Below, piece after piece: positions 36,401 to 44,135 of a DNA stretch of 64,000 nucleotides. The notes below the pieces were generated by a model that was given only the letters and a program-made list of their open reading frames with translations, ran no database searches and was not told where the DNA came from. The stretch spans positions 806,001 through 870,000 of the forward strand of contig NZ_BLRH01000034.1 of the NCBI RefSeq assembly GCF_025996515.1, written 5' to 3'. A program made the position numbers and the translations under genes. The stretch is from Rhizohabitans arisaemae. GTDB taxonomy: Bacteria > Actinomycetota > Actinomycetes > Streptosporangiales > Streptosporangiaceae. The stretch's first letter is position 1. Every line of letters starts with the position of its first letter.

Positions 36401-37315
36401 TCAGCGGCGCAGGGAGGTCTCCTGCTCCATGTGCGACAGCTTCTCGGGATTGCGCACGGCGTAGAGCCCGGTGATGAGGCCGTCGTCGATGCGCACCGCC
36501 ATGACGGTGTCGACCTCGCCGTCGCGCCGGAGAAGCAGTGCCGGATAGCCGTTGACCTGCGCCGGTTGCAGCACCGCGAGGTCGAGCCTGCCCAGCACCT
36601 GGAGCACCCGGTCGGCCCCCACGACGGGCTTCAGCGCGGCCGGTACGACTCCGCCGCCGTCGCTCAGGAGCACGACGTCCGGCGCGAGGATGTCAAGCAG
36701 GCTCTGCAGATCACCCGTCTCGATCGCCCGCCGGAACGCCTCGAGCGCGCCACGGGTGTCGGCCGGGGAGACGACCTCGCGCGGCCGGCGTGCGGCGACG
36801 TGCGCCCGGGCCCGGTGGGCGATCTGGCGGACCGCCGCCGGGCTCTTCTCGACGGCTTCGGCGATCTCGTCGTACTCCAGATCGAACACCTCACGCAGGA
36901 CGAACACCGCCCGCTCGGTCGGCGTGAGGGTCTCCAGCACCAGCAGCATCGCCATCGAGACGCTCTCGGCCAGCTCGACGTCCTCGGCCACGTCGGGCGC
37001 GGTCAGCAGCGGCTCGGGCAGCCAGGGGCCGACGTAGGACTCCCTGCGCCGGCCGAGCGTGCGCAGCCGGATGAGCGCCTGGCGGGTGGTGATCCGGACC
37101 AGGTACGCACGCCGGTCCCGCACGGTGCCGAGGTCGACGCCCACCCACCGCAGCCAGGTCTCCTGCAGGACGTCCTCGGCGTCGGCGGCCGAGCCGAGCA
37201 TCTCGTAGGCGACGGTGAACAGCAGGTTGCGGTGCGCGACGAACGCCTCGGTGGCGGGGTCGGGGCCGCCGTCCCCGCCACGATCTCCGGGCGCGGTCTG
37301 CGACGTGCCGGCCAT
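36401..37315 (-). CDS. ECF41-family sigma factor with SnoaL-like C-terminus
   Basis: A 304-residue sigma factor. Region 2: LLFTVAYEMLGSAADAEDVL then QETWLRWVGVD. Region 4: TPTERAVFVLREVFDLEYDE then IAEAVEKSPAAVRQIAHRAR. The C-terminal 110 residues (ALEAFRRAIETGDLQSLLDI, then LAPDVVLLSDGGG) form the NTF2/SnoaL-like domain that, in ECF41 proteins, replaces a separate anti-sigma factor. The ATG at 37315 follows GAGGAG. It is divergent from a carboxymuconolactone-decarboxylase-like gene, the hallmark partner of ECF41. Both promoters carry a TGTCACA -35, so it likely activates itself and the neighbour. Confidence 0.93.
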   Translation of the reverse strand: MAGTSQTAPGDRGGDGGPDPATEAFVAHRNLLFTVAYEMLGSAADAEDVLQETWLRWVGVDLGTVRDRRAYLVRITTRQALIRLRTLGRRRESYVGPWLPEPLLTAPDVAEDVELAESVSMAMLLVLETLTPTERAVFVLREVFDLEYDEIAEAVEKSPAAVRQIAHRARAHVAARRPREVVSPADTRGALEAFRRAIETGDLQSLLDILAPDVVLLSDGGGVVPAALKPVVGADRVLQVLGRLDLAVLQPAQVNGYPALLLRRDGEVDTVMAVRIDDGLITGLYAVRNPEKLSHMEQETSLRR

Positions 37316-37353
37316 GGGTGACTCCTCTTCGCTCTCGACTGTGTCACCCACCA

Positions 37354-37380
37354 GACACCGGAGCCCGCCGTTTTGTGACA
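37354..37380 (-). promoter_or_regulatory. ECF41-type promoter of the sigma gene
   Basis: On the minus strand TGTCACA (37380-37374) is followed after exactly 16 bases by TGTC (37357-37354). The published ECF41 consensus is TGTCACA-N16-CGTC, so only one base differs. It lies 39 bases upstream of the sigma factor start and fits autoregulation. Confidence 0.7.
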
Positions 37381-37483
37381 CCGCTGGCACGGTACGCGAC
37401 GCCGAGGCGGCGTCGTTGGCAGCGGTGCGCCGGACGTCACCGGAAGAGCCGGCTGGGTGTGGCGCACATCACGTACCCGGCGC

Positions 37484-37510
37484 TGTCACAGGAACCGGGT
37501 CGCCGGCATC
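37484..37510 (+). promoter_or_regulatory. ECF41-type promoter of the CMD gene
   Basis: TGTCACA (37484-37490), then 16 bases, then CATC (37507-37510), one base from the ECF41 consensus CGTC. It lies 43 bases before the ATG of the carboxymuconolactone-decarboxylase-like gene. Confidence 0.68.
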
Positions 37511-37553
37511 TCGTGTTCGTCCGATACTCACCATCACGAGGGAGTACCACCTC

Positions 37554-38027
37554 ATGGAAGCACGCCTGAACCTCTACGGCAGCCCGATCGCAACCGCGGC
37601 CTGGAAGCACTTCGCCGGGCTGAGCAAGGTCATCAAGGAGTCGGCGCTACCGGCCGCGACCCAGCACCTGGTCATGATCCGCGCCAGTCAGATCAACGGC
37701 TGCGGTTTCTGCACCGACATGCACACCAAGGACCTCGCGCACGCCGGGGAGACCTCGGTGCGCATCAACCTGGTCGCGGCATGGCGGGAGGCCACGGTGT
37801 TCACCGACGCCGAGCGCGCCGCCCTGGAGCTGACGGAGCAGGGCACCCGCATCGCCGATGCCGCCGGTGGGGTCACGGACGAGGCCTGGGCGAACGCCGC
37901 CAAGCACCACGACGAAGACCAGCTCGCCGCCCTGGTGTCGCTCATCGCCGTCATGAACGCCGCAAACCGCCTGAACGTCATCATCCGCCAGCCCGCCGGT
38001 GACTACCGGCCCGGTCAGTTCAACTAG
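37554..38027 (+). CDS. Carboxymuconolactone decarboxylase / AhpD-like protein
   Basis: A 157-residue all-helical protein. The redox motif C-x2-C with a nearby His reads NGCGFCTDMHTKDLAHAGE, as in AhpD alkylhydroperoxidase-like proteins. Length and order fit the CMD family (helix PAATQHLVMIRASQINGC, then VFTDAERAALELTEQGTRIA). Such proteins act in peroxide or thiol redox chemistry, and they are the classical target of ECF41 sigma factors, whose gene is divergent here. The ATG at 37554 follows GAGGGAG. Confidence 0.92.
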   Translation: MEARLNLYGSPIATAAWKHFAGLSKVIKESALPAATQHLVMIRASQINGCGFCTDMHTKDLAHAGETSVRINLVAAWREATVFTDAERAALELTEQGTRIADAAGGVTDEAWANAAKHHDEDQLAALVSLIAVMNAANRLNVIIRQPAGDYRPGQFN

Positions 38028-38086
38028 CGAGGCACACCGCCGCCCTGGCCGGGGCACGGGTGGACCCTGCCAGGGCTGCGGCCGTC

Positions 38087-38725
38087 CTACGGGACGCGCG
38101 GAATCGCGGAGCCCGGATCGACACCGGAGAAGGCCAGCCCGATGACGAAACCCGCGACCTCTTCGAGCTGGCGGGCCCGGGCCAGCGGGCCCAGTACGGC
38201 CGGTACGCCGCCGAAGTCGCGGACCAGCGCGCCGACCACCTCCAGCGCAGCCGGATCGTCGCCGCACAGCGGAACCGTCACCGGCTGCCCGTCCTTGCCC
38301 CCGGGTCCCCCGGTCCATTGATCGGAAGGAAAGAGATGGAAGGCCTTCACCACGTGGGCCCCCGGGGCCAGCGCGGCGATCCGCTCCGCGTTGGAGGTGC
38401 CCGGCTCGGTCAGCAGCACGCCGACACCGTGCTCGACGGCGTTGGTGGGGTCGATCAGCGGGGTCCCGTTCAGCCGCCCGCCGGAGACACCGGCGTGGCG
38501 GAGAATGTCCTGCACGCCGTCCCAGGTGACCGCGAGCAGCAGCGCGTCCCGTCCCTCGGCCACCTCCGGCGGCGCGGCGGCACGCACGCCGTGTCCCAGT
38601 CGATCGGCCAGCTCGCGTGCCTTGGACTCCGATCGTCCGCCGACCACCACCTCGTGCCCGGCACGTGCCCAGCCAGCGCCGAGCGCCTGGGCCAGCGTTC
38701 CCGTCCCCAAGATTCCAATGCGCAT
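38087..38725 (-). CDS. NADPH-dependent F420 reductase-like oxidoreductase
   Basis: A 212-residue Rossmann protein starting MRIGILGTGTLAQALGAGWA with VVVGGRSESKARELAD, the dinucleotide-binding region of the NADP_F420 oxidoreductase family. It then has LIDPTNAVEHG and HVVKAFHLFPSDQW, which match the substrate-side loops of this group. Whether it uses F420 or another acceptor cannot be read. The ATG at 38725 follows GAGGGAG. It is divergent from an HxlR regulator and probably controlled by it. Confidence 0.85.
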   Translation of the reverse strand: MRIGILGTGTLAQALGAGWARAGHEVVVGGRSESKARELADRLGHGVRAAAPPEVAEGRDALLLAVTWDGVQDILRHAGVSGGRLNGTPLIDPTNAVEHGVGVLLTEPGTSNAERIAALAPGAHVVKAFHLFPSDQWTGGPGGKDGQPVTVPLCGDDPAALEVVGALVRDFGGVPAVLGPLARARQLEEVAGFVIGLAFSGVDPGSAIPRVP

Positions 38726-38780
38726 CGTTACTCCCTCTCGTCGGCATTGACGGCAGGGTGTTTACGTTAGGGAAGTCAGC

Positions 38781-38798
38781 ACGCACCGATCGGTGCGT
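38781..38798. promoter_or_regulatory. 18-bp perfect palindrome, HxlR operator candidate
   Basis: ACGCACCGATCGGTGCGT is a perfect 18-base palindrome in the spacer between the divergent reductase and HxlR genes, 26 bases before the HxlR start. Its position suggests the operator of this regulator; the sequence differs from known HxlR boxes, so this is inference. Confidence 0.55.
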
Positions 38799-38824
38799 CT
38801 CGGGCGCCGACCATGGAAGGTGAG

Positions 38825-39211
38825 ATGAACGCCTACCGAGCCGAGAGCCGGGAGCTGGTCGCCGACTGCCGCCTGCGCGCGGCCACCGACCTCTTCGCCC
38901 ACACCTGGGACCCGGTCGTCCTGGCGGCTCTTCGCCCGGGCCCGCGACGCCGCCGTGAACTGCGCGACGCGATCGGCGGCCTGAGCGACAAGGTGCTCAC
39001 CGACACGCTGCACCGCCTGCTCGCCAACGGGCTGATCGACCGGCACACCTACGCAGAGGCCCCGCCCCGCGTCGACTACAGCCTGACCGGCCTCGGGCAG
39101 AGCCTGGTCGACGGCCCGATGGCCGCGCTCGGACGCTGGATTCTGGACCACGGCGACGACCTCCTCGACGCCCAGGACAGGGCGGCACGGACGCCACCGG
39201 CCGGCACGTGA
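38825..39211 (+). CDS. HxlR family transcriptional regulator
   Basis: A 128-residue winged-helix regulator. Features of the HxlR family are DCRLRAATDLFAHTWDPVVL, then RRRRELRDAIGGLSDKVLTD and TLHRLLANGLIDRHTYAEAP, ending in PRVDYSLTGLGQSL. The N-terminal Cys, C15 or so, is at the position where redox-sensing HxlR members have theirs. The ATG at 38825 was chosen because GGAAGGTGAG precedes it, as in the gene at 837; an ATG 12 bases earlier has no ribosome site. It is divergent from the F420-reductase-like gene. Confidence 0.9.
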   Translation: MNAYRAESRELVADCRLRAATDLFAHTWDPVVLAALRPGPRRRRELRDAIGGLSDKVLTDTLHRLLANGLIDRHTYAEAPPRVDYSLTGLGQSLVDGPMAALGRWILDHGDDLLDAQDRAARTPPAGT

Positions 39212-39240
39212 CCGGCCAGCCGGCTCCACGACGGTCCACC

Positions 39241-39271
39241 GGGAAGGCCGGCACGGGTCACCGGCCTTCCC
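39241..39271. terminator. Bidirectional terminator, HxlR / beta-helix genes
   Basis: GGGAAGGCCGG (39241-39251) and CCGGCCTTCCC (39261-39271) form a perfect 11-base stem with a nine-base loop between two convergent genes. Confidence 0.68.
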
Positions 39272-39296
39272 GGCCGCACGGCGATGAGGGAGAGGG

Positions 39297-41186
39297 TTAC
39301 GGCTCCACCGCGTCGAGGAGGTCCCGGTACTCGGGCTGCAGTCCGGCGCCGTCCATGATCGCGGCGGCCCGGGGGTCGGCCCGGCAGACCTCCTCGGCCG
39401 TCTCACGCGGCAGCAGCGTGTTGCCGGACAGGGTGACGTCCACGACGGGGCCCATGTACCAGACGGGCTCACCGATCCAGAAGTTGCCGATGAACCGGAT
39501 CCCGACGGTCTGCCGGCCGAAGTCCACCGCCGAGCAGCCCCCCGTGGAGTTGTCGATGGTCCCGTAGATGACGTTGTCCTCGACGATCTGCCAGGTGGAT
39601 CCCCAGTCGCTGTAGATGCCGAAGTTCACCTTGTTCTCGTTGTGCACGTGGTTGCCGTGGATCCGGGACACGTTGTCGGGCGTCCCCTGCCCGAAGGTCG
39701 TGTAGATCCCTCCCCCGTCCTGCAGCTCGCGCATGTAGTCGAACACGTGGTTGCCGATGATTTGCGCGCCGGTGTTCCGGGGCGCCTCCGGGTCCTGGGG
39801 GCCGTCGGCCCGTACCAGCTGCTCATGCCCCTGCCCCACGAAGATGCCGGAGTAGGGCACGTTGTTGATCTGGTTGTGGGAGACCGTCAGGTCGGCGGTG
39901 CGGGTGGCGTAGACGCCGGTTCCGCCGCGGTACTCCGCCCCGATGCCGTGGATCCAGTTGTTGGTGACGACGTTTCCGCGGCTCACCGCGCCGGCCGTCT
40001 CCCGCCTGTCGTCGCCGACGAGGATGCCGCCGCCGGAGACATCGGTGATCACATTGCCGCGGACGACGTTCTCCGAACCGACGATCTCCAGCGCCTGGGC
40101 ACCGAGGTGGATGAAGCGGTTCCGCTCCAGCACGATGCGGTCCGCGTACCGGAAGGCGACGTTCCCCGGCATGCTCTCGGCGTGCTCGCTGAGCGTGACG
40201 GCGATGGCGGCGCCGTCACCGTTCTCGTGGAGCCCGCCGATGTAGTGCACGAACCCGTCGGCGGTGCCGGGCCGCAGCCAGGTCGCGTGGGAGAAGGTCA
40301 GCCCGCGGAACGTCACGTCGTGCAGCGGGTCGTCCTCGGTGCCCGTTCCGGCGACCAGGGTCTCCAGCACCGGTGCGACGACGGACGACGTGTCCATGTC
40401 CTCATCCGGTCGCGGGAGGTAGTAAAGCACGTGCCGTCCCGTCTCGGTGCGGTCGAGGTGGAACATCCCGGGTTCGGTGAGGAAGGACCTGCTTCCCTCG
40501 ATCGAGGTCGGGACGATGCCGGTGCCCAGCCCTTTGAACAGGTCACCGCCGAAGAGGGCGACGATCCGGCTGAAGCACGGCTGGTCCATGACGATGCGGG
40601 TGCCCTGCGGCGTCGCTTCGATGAAGGCGACGCCGCACCGCGGCTCCGACCAGGGGACGGCGCCGGTGTAGACGAACTCGATGCCGACGGGATCGGGCCA
40701 CGACAGCGGTGCCGTGCTCTCCGTCGTGTACCCGTCGTCGGTCAGGGTGAACTCCGGCAGCCCGCCGTCGAGGGCGGCCCTGCGAGCCCGCCGCCCGTCG
40801 ACGTAGAGCTGACGGGTGTCGAGGTCCCCCACCTCGGCGCGCCAGAGGGAGCCCTCCCGGGTCCACCCGACGATGCTCCGGCCGCCGCTGACGACCGCGG
40901 TCTCCTGCTCCGGGGTGCCGTACCCGTACGCCTGGTAGATCACCCGATTCGGGCCCTGGCCGGAGTCGCCCGCCTCGCCGGACAGTTCGAGCGGGTCGGC
41001 GAGCACGTGGGTGCCCGCGCGGAGGTTGACGACGACGTCCCCCGTCATTCCGGGGGTCGCCGCGCGTACGGCCCGCTGCGCCCGTTCGAGTGTGGCGAAG
41101 GGGCGGTCGCGGTCGCCCGGTCCGCCGTCGTCCCCGTCCGGCGCGACGTAGAAGTGCATGGATGTGCTCGCAGAGGTCTGGCTCAC
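39297..41186 (-). CDS. Right-handed beta-helix glycosidase-like protein (GH141-like)
   Basis: A 629-residue protein. The N-terminus MHFYVAPDGDDGGPGDRDRP followed by FATLERAQRAVRAATPG and VVVNLRAGTHVL is the pattern of GH141-type enzymes and related parallel beta-helix proteins. The beta-helix itself runs from about residue 300 to 600, with repeats such as ENVVRGNVITDVSGGGILVG and LTVSHNQINNVPYSGIFVGQ. There is no signal peptide, so it should act in the cytoplasm on imported oligosaccharides. The GTG at 41186 follows GAAGGA; an ATG 15 bases earlier is less well placed. It is the last gene of the leftward arm of the sugar island. GH141 includes fucosidases and xylanases; the substrate here is undetermined. 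Confidence 0.75.
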   Translation of the reverse strand: MSQTSASTSMHFYVAPDGDDGGPGDRDRPFATLERAQRAVRAATPGMTGDVVVNLRAGTHVLADPLELSGEAGDSGQGPNRVIYQAYGYGTPEQETAVVSGGRSIVGWTREGSLWRAEVGDLDTRQLYVDGRRARRAALDGGLPEFTLTDDGYTTESTAPLSWPDPVGIEFVYTGAVPWSEPRCGVAFIEATPQGTRIVMDQPCFSRIVALFGGDLFKGLGTGIVPTSIEGSRSFLTEPGMFHLDRTETGRHVLYYLPRPDEDMDTSSVVAPVLETLVAGTGTEDDPLHDVTFRGLTFSHATWLRPGTADGFVHYIGGLHENGDGAAIAVTLSEHAESMPGNVAFRYADRIVLERNRFIHLGAQALEIVGSENVVRGNVITDVSGGGILVGDDRRETAGAVSRGNVVTNNWIHGIGAEYRGGTGVYATRTADLTVSHNQINNVPYSGIFVGQGHEQLVRADGPQDPEAPRNTGAQIIGNHVFDYMRELQDGGGIYTTFGQGTPDNVSRIHGNHVHNENKVNFGIYSDWGSTWQIVEDNVIYGTIDNSTGGCSAVDFGRQTVGIRFIGNFWIGEPVWYMGPVVDVTLSGNTLLPRETAEEVCRADPRAAAIMDGAGLQPEYRDLLDAVEP

Positions 41187-41237
41187 GCTGATTCCTTCCA
41201 TCTTCGTCCAAGGAGCGGCGGGATCGACGGCGGGGGC

Positions 41238-42014
41238 TTACCCCAGCCGGCTGAGCAGGCCGCCGTCGACGCGGTAGCAGCTCCCCGTGACGGCACTCGC
41301 CGCATCGCTGAGCAGGAACCTCACCACCTGCGCCACCTCGTCGGGCTCGATGATGCGGGCGATGGGATGGCGCAGGCCCCACGACTCGACCAGGGCTTTC
41401 GGGTCGTCGGTGTCGAAGAGCGCCGCCGCGTCGTCCAGCAGCTCGGTCCGGATGACACCCGGGACGATGCAGTTGATCCGGATACCCTCGCCGGCGTGGT
41501 CGAGCGCCATCGCGCCGGTCATCGCGGCCACCGCGGCCTTGGACGCCGAGTAGACGGCGGCGGTCTGCTCCGTGGCGAACGCCATGATCGACGAGGTCAG
41601 CACGACGGCCCCGCCGCCCCTGCGGCGGATGTGCGGGATCGCGTGCTTGACGCAGAGGAACGGGCCCTTCGCGTTCACCCCCATGATGCGGTCCCACTCC
41701 CGCTCGTCGCAGTCCGGGGCCGGGGCGTAGCCGACGACACCGGCGAAGCTCGCCAGCATGTCGACACCGCCGAGATCGGCGGCGAGGTGCTCGAACGCCG
41801 CGGCGACCTCCGGTTCCGAGGTGACGTCGGCGCGGACCACGGCGGCACGCCCGCCCTGCCCGGCGATCGCGTCGGCGGTCCGTTCGAGGCCCTCGGAGGC
41901 GATGTCCACCAGGCCGACCGCCGCGCCGTCGGCGGCGAGTGCCCGCGCGACCGCCGCCCCGATGCCGCGGGCGGCACCGGTGACGACGGCGACCTTGCCC
42001 GTGAAACCGGTCAC
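41238..42014 (-). CDS. SDR family oxidoreductase (leftward operon)
   Basis: A 258-residue short-chain dehydrogenase. NAD(P) motif TGAARGIG is at residues about 12-19, NAG-equivalent ASFAGVVG, catalytic SS in VVLTSSIMAFATEQ and Y-x3-K in YSASKAAV. D near residue 37 (LVDIAS) favours NAD over NADP. The GTG start overlaps the E1 beta stop as GTGA, so it is translated as part of the E1 operon. It probably oxidises a sugar or sugar-derived alcohol. Confidence 0.92.
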   Translation of the reverse strand: MTGFTGKVAVVTGAARGIGAAVARALAADGAAVGLVDIASEGLERTADAIAGQGGRAAVVRADVTSEPEVAAAFEHLAADLGGVDMLASFAGVVGYAPAPDCDEREWDRIMGVNAKGPFLCVKHAIPHIRRRGGGAVVLTSSIMAFATEQTAAVYSASKAAVAAMTGAMALDHAGEGIRINCIVPGVIRTELLDDAAALFDTDDPKALVESWGLRHPIARIIEPDEVAQVVRFLLSDAASAVTGSCYRVDGGLLSRLG

Positions 42015-42988
42015 GAGGCCAGCGCCTTGCGGACCGTCTCGGCGATGCGGGCCGCCGAGGGCAGCGCCAGCTCCTCCAGCGCGTGGGCCGACGGGAGGGG
42101 GATGTGCGGCGTGGTGATGCGCACGATCGGCCCGGTGAGGTCGCCGAAGATCTCCTCGGAGACGATGGAGGAGACCTCGGCTCCCCATCCGCACAGCCGG
42201 GGGTTCTCCTCGACCGTGAACAGCCGCCCGGTTCGGGCCACCGACTCCAGCACGGAGCGGGTGTCCAGCGGGACCAGGGATCGCAGGTCGAGCACCTCGC
42301 AGCGGATGCCCTCCTCCGCCAGTTCGTCTGCGGCGGCGCACGCCTTGGGCACCATCGGGCCGAGGGCCACGATGGTGGCGTCGCCGCCGTCCCGCACGGC
42401 GCGGGCCGTCCCCAGCGTGTCGACGATCTCGCCGTCCTCTACGTCCTCCGACACCGCGTAGAGCGACTTGGCCTCCAGGAAGATCACCGGGTCCGGGTCG
42501 CGGATGGAGGCGGCCAGCAGCCCCACGACGTCGCGCGGCGTCGAGGGCGCGACAACCTTGAGCCCCGGGATGGCCATCGCCCAGTTCTCGATGGCCTGCG
42601 AGTGCTGGGCGCCGAAGCGCAGCCCGCCGCCGTTGGCGGCGCGGATCACCAGCGGGAGGGTGATTTGACCGCCGGTCATGTAGCGCATCTTGGCGATCTC
42701 GTTGGCGACGATGTCCCAGCACACGGCGAAGAAGTCGGCGAACATGATCTCGGCGATGGGGCGCAGCCCGGTCATCGCCGCGCCCATGGCGGCGCCGAGG
42801 ATGGCCTGCTCGGAGATCGGCGTGTCACGTACGCGCCGGCCGCCGAACTCCTCCAGCAGGCCCCCCGTGGTCTTGAACACCCCGCCCGCGGCGGCCACGT
42901 CCTCCCCGAGGAACACCACGGAGTCGTCGCGGCGCATCTCCTGGGCGATGCCCCTGGCCACGGCATGTCTGTAGGTCAGTTTCGCCAC
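42011..42988 (-). CDS. 2-oxoacid dehydrogenase E1 component, beta subunit
   Basis: A 325-residue transketolase-type subunit: AKLTYRHAVARGIAQEMRRD, GEDVAAAGGVFKTTGGLLEE, PISEQAILGAAMGAA and EAKSLYAVSEDVEDGE are the usual landmarks of PDH/acetoin dehydrogenase E1 beta. The C-terminal transketolase domain starts near residue 195 (ATIVALGPMVPKACAAADEL). The GTG at 42988 gives a 13-base overlap with the alpha subunit gene. No E2 or E3 gene follows, so the pair may act with components encoded elsewhere or as a stand-alone thiamine-diphosphate enzyme. Confidence 0.93.
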   Translation of the reverse strand: MAKLTYRHAVARGIAQEMRRDDSVVFLGEDVAAAGGVFKTTGGLLEEFGGRRVRDTPISEQAILGAAMGAAMTGLRPIAEIMFADFFAVCWDIVANEIAKMRYMTGGQITLPLVIRAANGGGLRFGAQHSQAIENWAMAIPGLKVVAPSTPRDVVGLLAASIRDPDPVIFLEAKSLYAVSEDVEDGEIVDTLGTARAVRDGGDATIVALGPMVPKACAAADELAEEGIRCEVLDLRSLVPLDTRSVLESVARTGRLFTVEENPRLCGWGAEVSSIVSEEIFGDLTGPIVRITTPHIPLPSAHALEELALPSAARIAETVRKALAS

Positions 42989-43983
42989 GTCGCGCTCCCA
43001 TCCGCCCACACGTCTTTCAGCAGCAGGTCGGCGCCGGGCGGCGGCGCCGCCTTGGCCTCCTCGGTGGCCTCGTCGACCGCGTCGAGGGCCCACCTGTCGA
43101 TCTCGTCCAGCACCGAGGCGGCGACGCCGTCCGCGATCAGCCGCTGCCGGTAGATCGGGATCGGGTCACGGGCCAGCCATGCCTTGACCTCCTCCTCCGG
43201 CCGGTACTTGGCGGGGTCCGCCCGCGAGTGGCCGCCGTGGCGATAGGTGAGCGCCTCGATCAGGCTTGGGCCCTCGCCGCGGCGGGCCCGCCCGACGGCC
43301 TCGCGGGCCACCACGTAGACCGCGTCCGGGTCGTTGCCGTCGACGGTCACGGGATCCAATCCGTAGGCGCCCGCCCGGTCGGCGGCCGGGCGGGGGACCG
43401 CCGTGACGTCGCCGATCGGGGTGTACTCCATGTAGAGGTTGTTCTCGCACACGAAGACCACCGGCAGTTTCCATACGGCGGCGAAGTTGAGCGCCTCATG
43501 GAAGGCGCCGATGTTGGTGGTGCCGTCGCCGAAGAAGCAGACGGTCACCTGGTCGCTGCCGCGGTACTGGGCGCTCCACGCCGTGCCGCAGGCGATCGGC
43601 AGGTGGGCGCCGATGATGGCGTAGGAGCCCATCACGTGGTGCTCGACGCTCGTGAGGTGCATCGAGCCGCCTTTGCCGGACATCAGCCCGGTGCCGCGGC
43701 CCATGAGCTCGGCCAGGATCGGTGCCATCGGCACGCCTCGGGCCAGCGTGTGGGCGTGCCCCCGGTAGGTCGCGAGCGTGTAGTCGCCCTCGCGGAGCGC
43801 GGCGCCGAAGCCCGCCGCGATCGCCTCCTGGCCGAGCGAGAGGTGCGTCGTCCCGCCGACCAGGTTCTTCAGGAACAGGTCGTACACCCGTTTCTCGAAA
43901 TATCGCAGTTCAACCAGGCTCCGGTAGAGGTTCAGCCTGGTTCCCTCGTCCGGCGGCACGAGGGATTCCTTGATCGCAGACAT
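42976..43983 (-). CDS. Thiamine-diphosphate dehydrogenase E1 component, alpha subunit
   Basis: A 335-residue E1 alpha of the acetoin/pyruvate dehydrogenase type. The thiamine-diphosphate motif begins GDGTTNIGAFHEALNFAAVW and ends in CENN (VVFVCENNLYMEYTP). Also typical are HLSLGQEAIAAGFGAAL and the phosphorylation-loop region YRHGGHSRADPAKYR. The ATG at 43983 follows GGGAG. It is the first gene of the leftward arm, with its promoter overlapped by a putative GntR operator. It would decarboxylate a 2-oxoacid or cleave an acyloin-type product of the pathway. Confidence 0.93.
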   Translation of the reverse strand: MSAIKESLVPPDEGTRLNLYRSLVELRYFEKRVYDLFLKNLVGGTTHLSLGQEAIAAGFGAALREGDYTLATYRGHAHTLARGVPMAPILAELMGRGTGLMSGKGGSMHLTSVEHHVMGSYAIIGAHLPIACGTAWSAQYRGSDQVTVCFFGDGTTNIGAFHEALNFAAVWKLPVVFVCENNLYMEYTPIGDVTAVPRPAADRAGAYGLDPVTVDGNDPDAVYVVAREAVGRARRGEGPSLIEALTYRHGGHSRADPAKYRPEEEVKAWLARDPIPIYRQRLIADGVAASVLDEIDRWALDAVDEATEEAKAAPPPGADLLLKDVWADGSATWRN

Positions 43984-44017
43984 CGATCTCCCATCGAAGG
44001 TCATGAGATGCCACGAG

Positions 44018-44107
44018 ACCGTATTGGATCCCATCTTTCCCGTCAAGCATTGATAATTCCGGATTTCTAGGCATATGTTTGACGCGATTCGAGTGGATCG
44101 GATCCAA
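44018..44107. promoter_or_regulatory. Divergent promoter with paired TTGGATCCAA-type operators
   Basis: For the leftward operon, TTGACG (44046-44041, minus) is separated by exactly 17 bases from TACGGT (44023-44018). The palindrome-like TTGGATCCCA (44024-44033) fills part of that spacer and touches the -10. A second copy, TCGGATCCAA, is at 44098-44107, 29 bases before the rightward ADH start. Both differ from the perfect palindrome TTGGATCCAA by one or two bases. GntR-family regulators bind such short palindromes, and the island encodes one at 55142-55804. Confidence 0.65.
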
Positions 44108-44135
44108 AAAGCCCGCCCGGCAGAGAGGGGAACCC

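Noticed and set aside
39642-42461. Open frame of 939 codons opposite the beta-helix, SDR and E1 beta genes
   Set aside because: Spans three genes of certain identity on the other strand; an artefact of high GC content.
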